50,746 bases of DNA from Candidatus Bathyarchaeota archaeon (GCA_026014815.1 JAOZHP010000002.1:1-50746); one strand, 5' to 3'; shown: positions 36,526 through 45,853, counted from the first letter of the stretch. The notes: generated from the letters alone by a model not told the origin. Translations and numbers: made by a program.

Positions 36526-37133
36526 GCAGCGTTGAAGAGGTACACCGAGTCACCTTCACGGTGAGAGACGCCATCAGACTAGGTATTGATTACATCAAGC
36601 GCAGATTCCAGAGAACCATAATAAATGTGTCAAGCATTGCTTTAGCGAATAGCTTTTTGAGTTCGCTGATACTCACAGATCTTTTCTTTAAGACTTATAG
36701 TCAGCTTGAGACTACCAGCCTCTCAGTGGAGGCGTACCAGTACTGGCTAGTCTTCGTTGCTCTCATCGTGTCAATCGTGGGTATCACCAACGCTATGCTT
36801 ATCGCGGTCTATGAGAGATACAACGAGATTGGCACAATGAAGTGCATCGGCGCACTGGACCAACACATTATGATGCTTTTCCTTGTGGAGTCATCAATCC
36901 AAGGCTTATCCGGCGGTGTTATTGGCTACATTCTTGGGGTCCTAGCGGCATTAGTCTCGACTGGGATGACCACTGGATTCGATATTATACTAAAAGTACC
37001 GATTAGCACAATCTTATTTTACTTTGTAGGGACGACACTGCTCTCTGGAATACTGAGTGTAATTGCGTCCTTGTACCCCGCTTGGAGGGCGTCCAAGCTC
37101 AGGCCAGTGGAGGCGCTAAGATATGAGTTATGA
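36522..37133 (+). CDS. small FtsX-like ABC permease
   Basis: 203 residues: four hydrophobic segments and almost no extracytoplasmic domain between TM1 and TM2. Carries the canonical FtsX/MacB contacts that the giant permeases lack: VYERYNEIGTMKCIGA (coupling helix) and the end YPAWRASKLRPVEALRYEL. Start ATG at 36522 in an ATGA overlap; an earlier in-frame ATG at 36447 lies inside the giant permease gene. Probably forms a heterodimer with the giant permease, with one small partner for both. Confidence 0.86.
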   Translation: MSSVEEVHRVTFTVRDAIRLGIDYIKRRFQRTIINVSSIALANSFLSSLILTDLFFKTYSQLETTSLSVEAYQYWLVFVALIVSIVGITNAMLIAVYERYNEIGTMKCIGALDQHIMMLFLVESSIQGLSGGVIGYILGVLAALVSTGMTTGFDIILKVPISTILFYFVGTTLLSGILSVIASLYPAWRASKLRPVEALRYEL

Positions 37134-37815
37134 TACTATAATCGAGTTAAGGAAACTTTTAAGGCACTATCAGATGGGAGACGAGACAGTAAAAGCACTG
37201 GACGGCGTTGACCTCGAGATAAAAAGAGGCGAATATGTCTCACTTGTAGGCCCCAGCGGAAGCGGAAAAACCACCCTCTTCAACCTAATAGGTGGACTGG
37301 ACAAGCCCACCAATGGCAGCGTCTTCATCGACGGTGTGGACATTGCACAGCTGGACGCCTATGAGTTGGCGTGGCTCAGATGCAGGAAGATTGGCTACAT
37401 CTTCCAGACCTTCAACCTAATCCAAGTACTCACAGCATTAGAGAACGTTGCGTTACCCACGGTCTTCGCAGGGATACCGAGAGAGGAGGGGCTGAAGAAA
37501 GCAGAGAAAATCCTAAAGTCAGTGGGCTTGGGCGACAGACTGCAACATAGACCTCTGGAGCTTTCTGCAGGACAACAGCAAAGAGTAGCCATCGCACGTG
37601 CCTTGGCTAATGACCCAGCAATTCTCCTAGCTGATGAACCCACAGGCAACCTAGATCTGAACACTGGGATGGAGATCATTGATCTTCTCCACGGCCTCAA
37701 CAAGACTAGAGGTCTTACACTCGTCGCTGCCACACATGACCTGAAGATGATCAAAGCCAGTGACAGGATAATCTGGTTGAGAGATGGCCAGGTAGAGAAG
37801 GTGGAAAGAGGCTAG
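37123..37815 (+). CDS. ABC transporter ATPase (LolD/MacB type)
   Basis: 230 residues. Walker A GPSGSGKTTLFNLIGGLDKP, Q-loop FQTFNLIQVLTALENV, signature LSAGQQQRVAIARALA (LSAGQ instead of LSGGQ), Walker B ILLADEPTGNLD and the H-loop ATHD. Typical of the MacB/LolD/FtsE clade that powers FtsX permeases. It overlaps the small permease gene by 11 nt and the convergent giant permease gene by 4 nt. Confidence 0.95.
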   Translation: MSYDTIIELRKLLRHYQMGDETVKALDGVDLEIKRGEYVSLVGPSGSGKTTLFNLIGGLDKPTNGSVFIDGVDIAQLDAYELAWLRCRKIGYIFQTFNLIQVLTALENVALPTVFAGIPREEGLKKAEKILKSVGLGDRLQHRPLELSAGQQQRVAIARALANDPAILLADEPTGNLDLNTGMEIIDLLHGLNKTRGLTLVAATHDLKMIKASDRIIWLRDGQVEKVERG

Positions 37816-40601
37816 TCTCCTCTAACCGCGCTGTAATCCAGTGTATACTGCCTGACTAAGGAGCCCACAACATGGACCCAGCCGAGGTCACCCAGACATT
37901 TAAGCTCAGCCCCATACTCCCCGTTGGGCAAAGGCTTAACTATCAACTCGTTTTTAGTGTAAAAGTTACCTGTCGTCGTCTGAAATGATTTGTAGATGAA
38001 CTGCAATGTTCTGACATCACCGTCACGTCTACGTTTGATTGATGAGGTTACGTTGACTGGATGGTTTCTAAGTGATTCAAGGTTCTTAAGGATATGATCA
38101 ATATAATTTTCCACCTCCTCAGGCAGCAACTTCAATGGTATGGTAACCGTCCAGGGCTCCTGGAAGCCACCCTTGGATCTGTCTATACTCCACTTTCTCT
38201 GAAGACTTGGGGTGATTACTACAGAGTTCCGGAGCGCAGCCATGGCACCAGTCAGAACGGCGGTAATAGCCAGAGCTATACTAGCGAGACTCCAAAAAGC
38301 TGAGACCTTCTGGTGGACCTGAAGCCCCAAGTTGAGAACCGCCATGCCCTTGTAGATTCCAAGACCAAGGAGATACCCTAGCCCTCCGGCGATAAACCCG
38401 GTGACGGTGGCCTCAGCGACGAAGATAGACGAGACCTGAGCAGGATTTAGGCCAACAGAGGAAAGAATCTCTATCTCTTTCCTTCTCTCGAATAATGCAT
38501 TGAGCATGGTTACTACAACATTGAGAACGACGATAGCCCACGGAATTGCTAACGAAAATCCCCTTCCCTCAAAAAAGTTGCCTAAGGTTATTGCGTAGTA
38601 TCCGTCAGCGGTAGAGGCATACGATTTGTAGCCTCTTTCAAGGGCCAGTCTCTCAGCGAATGCTCTTTCCTCACTATCTGGCGTGAGTTGGAGACTGATC
38701 CTCTGTATACCTACATACGGCATCCTTGTCGTTGTAGTTGTGGTCATGAAAATTACTTCTCTTGGTTCACATGAACCAAGAACCCAGTTTGGGACCTCCC
38801 CCGCAGGATTCGTATTAACCATTTTATTTGGCATATAAGGTGAACCATCCAAGTCCTTTAGAGTTCTAAGCGCCTCTTCGTTGAAGAACCCTTGAATCGC
38901 TAGATCTCTGAAACCAAGGTAAAGGATGTCACCCAAGGCTAGGTTTAATTGGTTGGCGAGATCGCCACTAATCAGGACGCCGTCATCGTCAGGTAAGACT
39001 CCATTTAGAAGTATCCGTCGTATGCCTACTGTGTTGTCTTCCTCTGGACCAAGCCCAATGATACCGTAGATCGGTTCTATCTGTATCATTAGGATAGGTT
39101 TTCGCTGGGGAGTATTCTCGGCTTTAGGTGAGAGCTGGGCTACCTCTGGCTGTGAAATCAACCAATCTGATTCAGCCTCAGATAATTGAATGAAAGTGGG
39201 CTGTATTTGTAACCATGATCCTTCTCTTATGAAGGCTCCAGTCCATTCAGTTCTTTGCGGATAGCTTCTCTCGATTAATCCATATCCTTCAGAGAAGCTT
39301 GTAAGGGTCACGAAACTCATCACGAGCAACGTTATACTGAGGAGAGTGAGCATGAACCTGAGCCTGCGTCTCCGGAGGCTCCTCTTGGCGATACCGAGTA
39401 TCGGAATCAACAGGTTTCTTGTATGGATCCTACCGTCGATGCTCCCCACACTAAATAACTTCGGTGTAAACAGCCCAAGAAACGTGAACCCTATAATGCT
39501 GGCGACAGCGGATACAGCGAAATCCGTTAAGGAAATTGTCTTGCTTCCAGGGTAAGTTAAATAGAAAAATGAGAGGCTTAAAGCGTAGATCAACGTACTT
39601 ATCGTCATCTGGAGGCTTGTCCTCTCGCCAAGAAGATAACCAGTTGTTAGAGAGGCAAAAGCGAAGAAAACGATAAGAATGAAAACGGATAAGTTTGCGT
39701 CCTTGAACATTTGCTCAAGCTCCCTTGAGGCATGAGTTAAAGAGATATAACTCCGCTTCAATGAGTCGAAGCTCTCAGGATAGTTACTGTCCTCGTAAAG
39801 TGTCTTGGATTCAGATAGCAGTCTATTCGCTGATGATTGAGCGCTCTTCTGTCTCGTAACATAGAAGCCATAACTCAGCATCTCATCGAGGGCGACATGG
39901 AGCTGTGCTCTGGATTTCTCTGTTATCTCAAAGTTCAATGGCAGCGTGTACTCTCTTACATCTATCTCTATTACCTCTCCTTTGGGAGCCGTAGTGATTA
40001 TCGCGGAGGAGAAGTTCTTGGTCATGACCTGAGATGTATATAAGAAACTACTGTTGACAAGAATCCTGACCTGAGAATCCGCTGGGACAATAATGTGTCT
40101 ATCAGGAGGCCTCAGCCGGTCAAGTGTCCATGGAGCCGCGTCATAGATGAGGGGATGGCCAGATGGACTAAGAGTCTGGTTATCAACATCTAGAACATAA
40201 TAGTATTCTTGAAGAGCCAAGTTCTCGGTGTCAACGAACTGTATGTTTCCCTTTACAAGTATCGAGGAAGCAGCTGATAGTACGATGGATATATTCTCGT
40301 CAACTTGTACCTCTTTGCGGAACGGAACATAATCAACTCCATCGGTTTCTTCCAAATCACCGTAAACTGTCATGAGAACATTGTTTGCGTCAATCGTCAG
40401 GTCGAAGCCTCCTTCAGAGTCAGTGAAGGTTCTCCCGAGTTCGCGTCCATCAAGAGAAATGATTACGGTCGAGTTCTCAATTGGGTGCCCAGAGTCGTCA
40501 TGGACCTCGCCTGTCAAACCATGAGCACCAATGATAGTAGCCGTGAGAAAAGCTAGGAACAACATCAAAAAGAGTATTTTACTACTATCAATCGGTCTCA
40601 T
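37812..40601 (-). CDS. second giant FtsX/MacB-type ABC permease, paralog
   Basis: 929 residues, same architecture as the giant permease at 33502: signal segment (1-27), beta-sandwich (TGEVHDDSGHPIENSTVIIS, DSEGGFDLTI), second beta domain, helical region, three hydrophobic segments, RNLLIPILGIAKRSLRRRRL, a large external domain, FtsX core (LFERRKEIEILSSVGLNPAQ), and the same extra C-terminal domain (from about 785). Stretches around VIVVLNVVVTMLN and LQVHQKVSAFWS are nearly identical in the two. No ATPase or small permease follows it on its own strand, so it probably shares those of the opposite strand. Its own promoter lies in 40602-40669. Confidence 0.85.
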   Translation of the reverse strand: MRPIDSSKILFLMLFLAFLTATIIGAHGLTGEVHDDSGHPIENSTVIISLDGRELGRTFTDSEGGFDLTIDANNVLMTVYGDLEETDGVDYVPFRKEVQVDENISIVLSAASSILVKGNIQFVDTENLALQEYYYVLDVDNQTLSPSGHPLIYDAAPWTLDRLRPPDRHIIVPADSQVRILVNSSFLYTSQVMTKNFSSAIITTAPKGEVIEIDVREYTLPLNFEITEKSRAQLHVALDEMLSYGFYVTRQKSAQSSANRLLSESKTLYEDSNYPESFDSLKRSYISLTHASRELEQMFKDANLSVFILIVFFAFASLTTGYLLGERTSLQMTISTLIYALSLSFFYLTYPGSKTISLTDFAVSAVASIIGFTFLGLFTPKLFSVGSIDGRIHTRNLLIPILGIAKRSLRRRRLRFMLTLLSITLLVMSFVTLTSFSEGYGLIERSYPQRTEWTGAFIREGSWLQIQPTFIQLSEAESDWLISQPEVAQLSPKAENTPQRKPILMIQIEPIYGIIGLGPEEDNTVGIRRILLNGVLPDDDGVLISGDLANQLNLALGDILYLGFRDLAIQGFFNEEALRTLKDLDGSPYMPNKMVNTNPAGEVPNWVLGSCEPREVIFMTTTTTTRMPYVGIQRISLQLTPDSEERAFAERLALERGYKSYASTADGYYAITLGNFFEGRGFSLAIPWAIVVLNVVVTMLNALFERRKEIEILSSVGLNPAQVSSIFVAEATVTGFIAGGLGYLLGLGIYKGMAVLNLGLQVHQKVSAFWSLASIALAITAVLTGAMAALRNSVVITPSLQRKWSIDRSKGGFQEPWTVTIPLKLLPEEVENYIDHILKNLESLRNHPVNVTSSIKRRRDGDVRTLQFIYKSFQTTTGNFYTKNELIVKPLPNGEYGAELKCLGDLGWVHVVGSLVRQYTLDYSAVRGD

Positions 40602-40669
40602 GTTATCTATCTCACTGAAGTAGTTGATGTATGGTAAAAACCTTAAGAGAAAAATGATATGAAATAACC

Positions 40670-41044
40670 ATGAAAATCAAGATTATAACAGACACCACAG
40701 GTCCAGTTGAGGCATCATTAACAGAGGAGAACCCCAAGACCGCCAAAGCCATCTGGGATGCACTGCCAATCGAGGCATATGCAAACACGTGGGGAGACGA
40801 GATCTACTTTTCCATACCTGTAGACGCGGCTCAAGAGAACGCCAAAGAGATAGTGGATATGGGAGATCTCGCATACTGGCCTCCAGGGAACGCTTTCTGC
40901 ATCTTTTTCGGTCGTACACCAGCCAGCCGAGGCGACGAGATACGGCCAGCAAGCGCTGTGAATGTCTTCGGTAAGATCGATGGCGACGCTAAGATATTTA
41001 AGAAGGTAAGGGGAGGCGAAAAGATTCGCCTTGAGAGAGGCTAA
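40670..41044 (+). CDS. cyclophilin-like domain protein (DUF369/TM1367-like)
   Basis: 124 residues. LAYWPPGNAFCIFFGRTPAS and EIRPASAVNVFGKI are the blocks of this small cyclophilin-like beta-barrel family, common in archaea and bacteria. The peptidyl-prolyl isomerase residues are not conserved in this family and the function is unknown. It converges on the DGQHR gene (4-nt overlap). Confidence 0.85.
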   Translation: MKIKIITDTTGPVEASLTEENPKTAKAIWDALPIEAYANTWGDEIYFSIPVDAAQENAKEIVDMGDLAYWPPGNAFCIFFGRTPASRGDEIRPASAVNVFGKIDGDAKIFKKVRGGEKIRLERG

Positions 41045-42168
41045 CTTTCCTCTGCCAACCTGATTTTCTCCACCAATCCCTGATACAGTGCCTCAATGTT
41101 CTGTGAGCCAGAAGATATGGCTACAAGTGGTCCATGGCTCTTTGACCAGAACTCTGAGTCTATGGGTCGCACGAAATCTGGACTGAAGTGTTTCGGGGTC
41201 TTCATATGTAGTTTTTCAAGGTGTTCTTCCATGCCGTACTCACCCATCTTATCTTCTCTAATGCATCTCGCGTAGATATGTGGGAAGAGCCTGTGCATCA
41301 CCTGGATTCCGGGTGTCCCGAGTAGACTATATGCAGATGAGTCTACGAAGCACTCAGGGTACAACTGGTAAATGGCGTTCCAGTAATCGATTAGATGCTT
41401 AGCAAAGTCGCTGACAGGCATCTCGCTGAAAAAAGTCTCTTTTAGTATCACAAGTATGGCGCGTATTAGTTGGCTGTCGGTCACGATATGGTTCTCGTGT
41501 TTTGATTCACCTATTACTTGGATACGTTCATGCCATGGACTTGTCGGGGTCTGATTCAGTATATCCACGATCTCTGTGGCGTAGCCTACTCTGACTCCGC
41601 GTCTACCCTCAAATGCTTCAAGCCAATGGGGGCCTTTCTGCCAGAGCATCCTCTGAAGGTGCCTATATACCAAGTCGGTGGGAACGCTTCTCTGACGCTT
41701 GTTAACGTAATAGAAGAGAAGCATCTCATCGAATCGTTCAGGGAGCTTGAGGATGCTAGCGATTACAGGGTAATCCTCAAAGTCACGGTTTCTCTCAATG
41801 GCTTTCTTTAGCGCCTCGATCCTATGCTGGCCGTCGATGAGCCAGAACTTTTCGTCTCCAGTGTCGAGAGTCCCTACGCTGAACCAGCCTAAATCCTTCT
41901 CTTTGGTGAATTTGATTTCACCACGTATGTTAATAAGAATTGAAGTTGGGAAGCATCCAATGTCCCGTACAAGGTATCGGAGAGGCGAGCCCCGCGTATC
42001 TGAAAGCCTTCTCTCAGAGAGAACACGTTGATATCCACCTGGATTATCCATGGTCCACCGGTCTATCATGTATCTATAAACCAAGTCCTTGGCCTTGAAC
42101 ACCGTGATGAAGATGTCGACACCTTCAAGACCTCCCTTCTGGGTGATGCTGAACGCGTCGAGTTTCAC
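41041..42168 (-). CDS. DGQHR-domain protein (DndB-like)
   Basis: 375 residues. The core FWLIDGQHRIEALKKAI near residue 110-126 is the DGQHR signature of DndB, the regulator of DNA phosphorothioation, and of related DGQHR proteins. YQRVLSERRLSD before it and the YYVNKRQRSVPTDLVYR block after it also fit. No dndA/C/D/E or pbe/ssp genes are visible around it, so it is an orphan here. The open frame begins with TTG at 42180; I chose the GTG at 42168, which has GGGGGTT before it and lies about 26 nt from a TATA-like TAATATTTA. A DNA-modification or defence-related role is inference. Confidence 0.72.
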   Translation of the reverse strand: MKLDAFSITQKGGLEGVDIFITVFKAKDLVYRYMIDRWTMDNPGGYQRVLSERRLSDTRGSPLRYLVRDIGCFPTSILINIRGEIKFTKEKDLGWFSVGTLDTGDEKFWLIDGQHRIEALKKAIERNRDFEDYPVIASILKLPERFDEMLLFYYVNKRQRSVPTDLVYRHLQRMLWQKGPHWLEAFEGRRGVRVGYATEIVDILNQTPTSPWHERIQVIGESKHENHIVTDSQLIRAILVILKETFFSEMPVSDFAKHLIDYWNAIYQLYPECFVDSSAYSLLGTPGIQVMHRLFPHIYARCIREDKMGEYGMEEHLEKLHMKTPKHFSPDFVRPIDSEFWSKSHGPLVAISSGSQNIEALYQGLVEKIRLAEES

Positions 42169-42185
42169 GTGAACCCCCAACCCTA

Positions 42186-42198
42186 ACTAAATATTAGT
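42186..42198. promoter_or_regulatory. short palindrome in the DGQHR/UbiA divergent promoter
   Basis: ACTAA-ATA-TTAGT, perfect 5-bp arms over the TATA-like region of the DGQHR gene. Short, so it could be chance. Confidence 0.25.
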
Positions 42199-42259
42199 AT
42201 TTATTAACAGTAACCATTTTTCGTTGGGTTTATTACCGGCTTGGGGCACCGATACCTCT

Positions 42260-43105
42260 ATGGGTAAACTGGGGGCCCTCATCGAGATCATCAGGCCAGT
42301 GAACTCACTTATGTTGGGGTTCAGCATCCTGGTGGGGGCCGCCATCACAGGGGGAATAACTATTCTTAACGACCCAATACAACTCGTCTATGCTTTCATA
42401 ACAGGCTTCTCAATGACAGGCGCCTCGATGGCGATCAACGACTACTATGACAGGGAGATCGACGCCATTAATGAGCCCCAGAGACCTATACCAAGTGGGA
42501 GAGTCTCACCGGGTGAGGCTGTCGCGATAACCGCAGGCCTCAGTGTACTAGGGTTAGCCTCATCTTACCTTGTGTCTGATATCGCCTTCGGCATAGCTGT
42601 TTTCAGTTGGGTTGTGATGATGAATTACTCTGTGTGGGGAAAACGGACAGGGTTCCTCGGGAACTTGATGGTTAGCACATGCATTGGGTTGCCTTTCATC
42701 TACGGTGGCGTCATCACTGGCAGCTTTTATGCATCACTTAGCTTCAGCCTTTTAGCATTCCTCAGCAACACAGGGAGAGAGGTAACAAAAGGGATAGTTG
42801 ACATCGAAGGTGACTCCGAGGCGGGTATAAACACAGTGGCAGTGAGACAGGGAGCAAAGACAGCGTCCATCGTGGCGTCAGCGTTCTTTCTCGGAGCAGT
42901 GGTCTCGTCTGTTATTCCCCTATACTTTGGCTTGGTTTCCATATGGTATGTCCCTTTTGTTGCTTTGACCGATCTCGGGTTGATTTACAGCTCTTATAGC
43001 CTACTGAAGGAGCCTACACGGGAGAACAGTCGCAACGTAAAGAACAGGATACTCTACCTGATGCTTGTGGGATTGTTGGGCTTCGCCGCTGGAAGCCTCC
43101 TTTAA
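42260..43105 (+). CDS. UbiA-family prenyltransferase, probably digeranylgeranylglyceryl phosphate synthase
   Basis: 281 residues, eight to nine membrane helices. The two magnesium-diphosphate motifs are NDYYDREIDAINEPQRPIPS (near 75-95) and DIEGDSEAGINT (near 190). The NEPQRPIPSG form is typical of the archaeal enzyme that adds the second geranylgeranyl group in membrane lipid synthesis. A homogentisate, heme O or quinone prenyltransferase is less likely. An in-frame TTG at 42224 exists; a TTTATTA box near 42228-42233 supports a leaderless ATG at 42260. Confidence 0.88.
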   Translation: MGKLGALIEIIRPVNSLMLGFSILVGAAITGGITILNDPIQLVYAFITGFSMTGASMAINDYYDREIDAINEPQRPIPSGRVSPGEAVAITAGLSVLGLASSYLVSDIAFGIAVFSWVVMMNYSVWGKRTGFLGNLMVSTCIGLPFIYGGVITGSFYASLSFSLLAFLSNTGREVTKGIVDIEGDSEAGINTVAVRQGAKTASIVASAFFLGAVVSSVIPLYFGLVSIWYVPFVALTDLGLIYSSYSLLKEPTRENSRNVKNRILYLMLVGLLGFAAGSLL

Positions 43106-43120
43106 AAGATTTTAAGAAAA

Positions 43121-43708
43121 TTATCTGGAGGAGAGAGCTACCCGCTCGACCTCCTGCTTGCGACGGACAGCGAAGTTGTTGCTGTCGTTATTCGCTGCTC
43201 CAATAAGCTGGTCTGCGATGACCTCCTCAAGAGTCTTCCTGTTGCTGAAGGTCTGCTCTTTGATGCCTCTTACGATGTATCGCAACGCTAGGTCGATTCT
43301 TCGCTGTGGGCTGATGTCTACGGCTAGCCTGTATACGACGCCACCGTAACCGATCCTGGTGGTGTCCTCGTTGGGAGCTGAGTTCTCAACCGCCCGTACG
43401 ATGACCTCTATTGGGCTTCTCCCTGTCTTGAGATTAATGATCTTCAACGCTGTGCGGACGCTGTTTGTGACCCTGCTCTTCGCTCCGCCGCTAGACCCGG
43501 GTTTCATCAAGCTATTGATGAGGCGCTCCACGATGTTCAACCTGCTTTTTCTGAACTTTCGTGCCTCATGTCTACCTCCACTATGAGGGAGGTATACTGG
43601 ATCAAGGTTCAGGTAGCGCTTGAGTCCGAGGTCTCTTACCTCTATGTCCTCAAAGCTCCATTCGCCGAAGAGCTTGATACTGTCGTCCTGTACCTGAACT
43701 TCACTCAT
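43121..43708 (-). CDS. rps7: small ribosomal subunit protein uS7
   Basis: 195 residues, archaeal/eukaryotic-type length with an acidic N-terminal extension (KLFGEWSFEDIEVRDLGLKR). NIVERLINSLMKPG, ENSAPNEDTTRIGYGGVVYR and SPQRRIDLALRYIVRGI are the RNA-binding core. It binds the 3' major domain of 16S rRNA. uS12 lies upstream on the same strand, 178 bases away, a wide gap for this usually tight pair. Confidence 0.96.
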   Translation of the reverse strand: MSEVQVQDDSIKLFGEWSFEDIEVRDLGLKRYLNLDPVYLPHSGGRHEARKFRKSRLNIVERLINSLMKPGSSGGAKSRVTNSVRTALKIINLKTGRSPIEVIVRAVENSAPNEDTTRIGYGGVVYRLAVDISPQRRIDLALRYIVRGIKEQTFSNRKTLEEVIADQLIGAANNDSNNFAVRRKQEVERVALSSR

Positions 43709-43885
43709 TTGATCACTTCGTGTGTGCAGTGACTCTGAAAGGGTTACATAAATAAAAGCATTGTCAAAAAGACGTATTTCTGATTGTTAAGCCGGAGCCA
43801 AGTTGATAAATCGGTCATGTCTCTTATTTGTAACGATAAAACAGGTATAAGCTATTAGAAACTTGGAGGGAAGATAATTTGATGC

Positions 43886-44314
43886 TTATCGTATGGATTT
43901 CTGGACCTTTCCAAGGACCAGCAGCTTCAACGGTGTCCCGTTGACAGCGTTTACCTTGTAACGAACTCCTGGGATGTCGCCCATTGACCTTGATCGTGGT
44001 CCGTGGATTCCCTCGATGGTGACCTCATCGTGCTCGTCAATATAGTTGAGGGCGCCGTCACCTGGCAGGAAAGCGGTGGCTAGCCTGCCGTTCTTGATTA
44101 GCTGAACTCTTACGCATTTACGGATGGCAGAGTTTGGCTGCTTGCTCTCGATGCCTACCTTCTGTAGGACAATTCCCCTACCCATGGGGGCTCCCTCAAG
44201 GGGACCTTTCTTCTCGTTCTTTCTCTTGAGGCGGAGAGTGTAGTCTTTGCTCTTATATCGCATCTTCTTCCGTACTTTCTTGTTTCTGCGGGCAGCGTAC
44301 AAGCCATTTGCCAT
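43886..44314 (-). CDS. rps12: small ribosomal subunit protein uS12
   Basis: 142 residues, archaeal type. [20 protein letters not shown] and [15 protein letters not shown] are the decoding-centre motifs. GGTGGAG lies six bases before the ATG at 44314 ([14 protein letters not shown]), so I prefer this to the GTG at 44329. The promoter region holds the palindrome at 44340-44359. Confidence 0.96.
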   Translation of the reverse strand: MANGLYAARRNKKVRKKMRYKSKDYTLRLKRKNEKKGPLEGAPMGRGIVLQKVGIESKQPNSAIRKCVRVQLIKNGRLATAFLPGDGALNYIDEHDEVTIEGIHGPRSRSMGDIPGVRYKVNAVNGTPLKLLVLGKVQKSIR

Positions 44315-44339
44315 GTGATTCTCCACCACTCGGATACGG

Positions 44340-44359
44340 GTAACATGTTTAAATGTTAC
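44340..44359. promoter_or_regulatory. palindrome over the uS12 promoter
   Basis: GTAACAT, 6-base spacer, ATGTTAC: perfect 7-bp arms, with the central TTTAAAT (minus strand ATTTAAA) as TATA-like box. On the minus strand the predicted transcript start is near 44325, so the operator overlaps the promoter. Confidence 0.45.
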
Positions 44360-44488
44360 GCATTTTGGGGGTTTTCTTGGCGGTACTGACTATTACATGT
44401 CAATGCATGAACCTGAATTATCGTTTTGACTATTTAGCCTAACATTTTTATTCTCCATCTTGGTTGAAGGGTGTAGGAGAATTCAGAG

Positions 44489-45790
44489 ATGAGCAAGAGG
44501 GACAAACCTCACATTAACCTGATCATCATCGGACACGTAGATCACGGCAAGTCCACAAGCATCGGACACATGTTCTACAAGGCAGGAGCAATCTCGGAGA
44601 AGCAGCTCAAAGACTTTGAGGCAGAAGCCAAGGCACTCGGTAAAGAGTCCTTCAAGTACGCGTGGGTCCTTGACAAGCTCAAGGAAGAGAGGGAGAGAGG
44701 TGTTACCATCGACCTCGCTTTTTACGAGTTAGAGACACGAAAGAACGTCTTCACTATCATTGACAGCCCTGGCCACAGGGACTTCGTCAAGAACATGGTC
44801 ACTGGCGCCAGCCAGGCAGATGGTGCCATCCTCATGATCTCGGCCAAGAGGGGCGAGTACGAGGCTGGAACTAATCCTGGTGGGCAGACACGTGAGCACG
44901 CGTTCCTAGCCAAGACCCTTGGGGTCAACCAGATGGTCGTCGCTGTCAACAAGATGGACGATACCAGCGTCAACTGGGAGCAGAACAGGTACGAAGAGGT
45001 CAAGGACGGCGTTAGCAGGCTACTAAAGATGGTAGGCTACAACCCTGAGAAGATCCACTTCGTGCCAACAAGCGGCTGGACAGGCGACAACCTAGTAGAC
45101 AAGAGTGAAAAGATGCCATGGTACACTGGTCCACCATTACTGGAGGCACTGGACAGCTTCGAGCTACCACCCAAGCCCACTGATAAACCTCTAAGGATCC
45201 CGGTTCAAGAGGTCTACACCATCAGAGGTGTTGGCACTACCCCAGTAGGTAAGGTGGAGACAGGCGTATTGAAGCCTGGTGACGATATCGTGTTCATGCC
45301 TAGCGGTGAGAGAGGAAAAGTAAACAGCATCGAGACCCACTACACCAATATCCCGGAGGCTGGTCCAGGGGACAATATTGGTTTCAACACCAAGGGCGTC
45401 TCAATAGACAAGCTCAAGCGTGGTGACGTGGCTAGCCATCCCAACAATCTGTGTCGGGTGGCTAAGGCGTTTACAGGTAGGATATTCCTTATCCACCATC
45501 CCACTGCCATTGGCGAGGGATACACACCTGTACTGCACCTGCACACAGCCCAAGTCGCTGTAAAGTTTGATAAGCTTGTATCCAAACTTGACCCAAGAAC
45601 GGGTCAGACCCTAGAGGAGAATCCAGCGTATCTGAGGACTGGTGACGCGGCGATCGTCCGTTTCGTACCTCTTCAGCCAGTCGCGATGGAGTCCTTCAAA
45701 GACTACCCGCAGCTGGGCAGGTTCGCACTCCGTGACATGGGTACCACTATCGGTGCTGGCGTGGTCATTGATATCGAGGACAGAACCTAG
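44489..45790 (+). CDS. tuf: translation elongation factor 1-alpha (aEF-1A)
   Basis: GTPase that brings aminoacyl-tRNA to the ribosome. 433 residues. P-loop GHVDHGKS at 15-22, switch II DSPGHRDFVKN, NKMD and the archaeal/eukaryotic inserts (EERERGVTIDLAFYE). Domains 2 and 3 follow normally. AGGAGA eight bases before the ATG. Followed by a terminator-like hairpin with T run, then rps10 with its own promoter. Confidence 0.97.
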   Translation: MSKRDKPHINLIIIGHVDHGKSTSIGHMFYKAGAISEKQLKDFEAEAKALGKESFKYAWVLDKLKEERERGVTIDLAFYELETRKNVFTIIDSPGHRDFVKNMVTGASQADGAILMISAKRGEYEAGTNPGGQTREHAFLAKTLGVNQMVVAVNKMDDTSVNWEQNRYEEVKDGVSRLLKMVGYNPEKIHFVPTSGWTGDNLVDKSEKMPWYTGPPLLEALDSFELPPKPTDKPLRIPVQEVYTIRGVGTTPVGKVETGVLKPGDDIVFMPSGERGKVNSIETHYTNIPEAGPGDNIGFNTKGVSIDKLKRGDVASHPNNLCRVAKAFTGRIFLIHHPTAIGEGYTPVLHLHTAQVAVKFDKLVSKLDPRTGQTLEENPAYLRTGDAAIVRFVPLQPVAMESFKDYPQLGRFALRDMGTTIGAGVVIDIEDRT

Positions 45791-45825
45791 TCCTCTCAAC
45801 TTTTTTTACTGATTTTTACAAGGTT

Positions 45826-45853
45826 ATGCTCGTTGTAGCATGTGTTTTTTTTT
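45826..45853 (+). terminator. hairpin plus T9 terminator after EF-1A
   Basis: ATGCT-CGTTGT-AGCAT (45826-45841), then GTG and nine T (45845-45853). A second run of seven T lies earlier at 45801-45807. Looks like an intrinsic terminator; archaeal polymerase needs mainly the T run. Confidence 0.55.
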
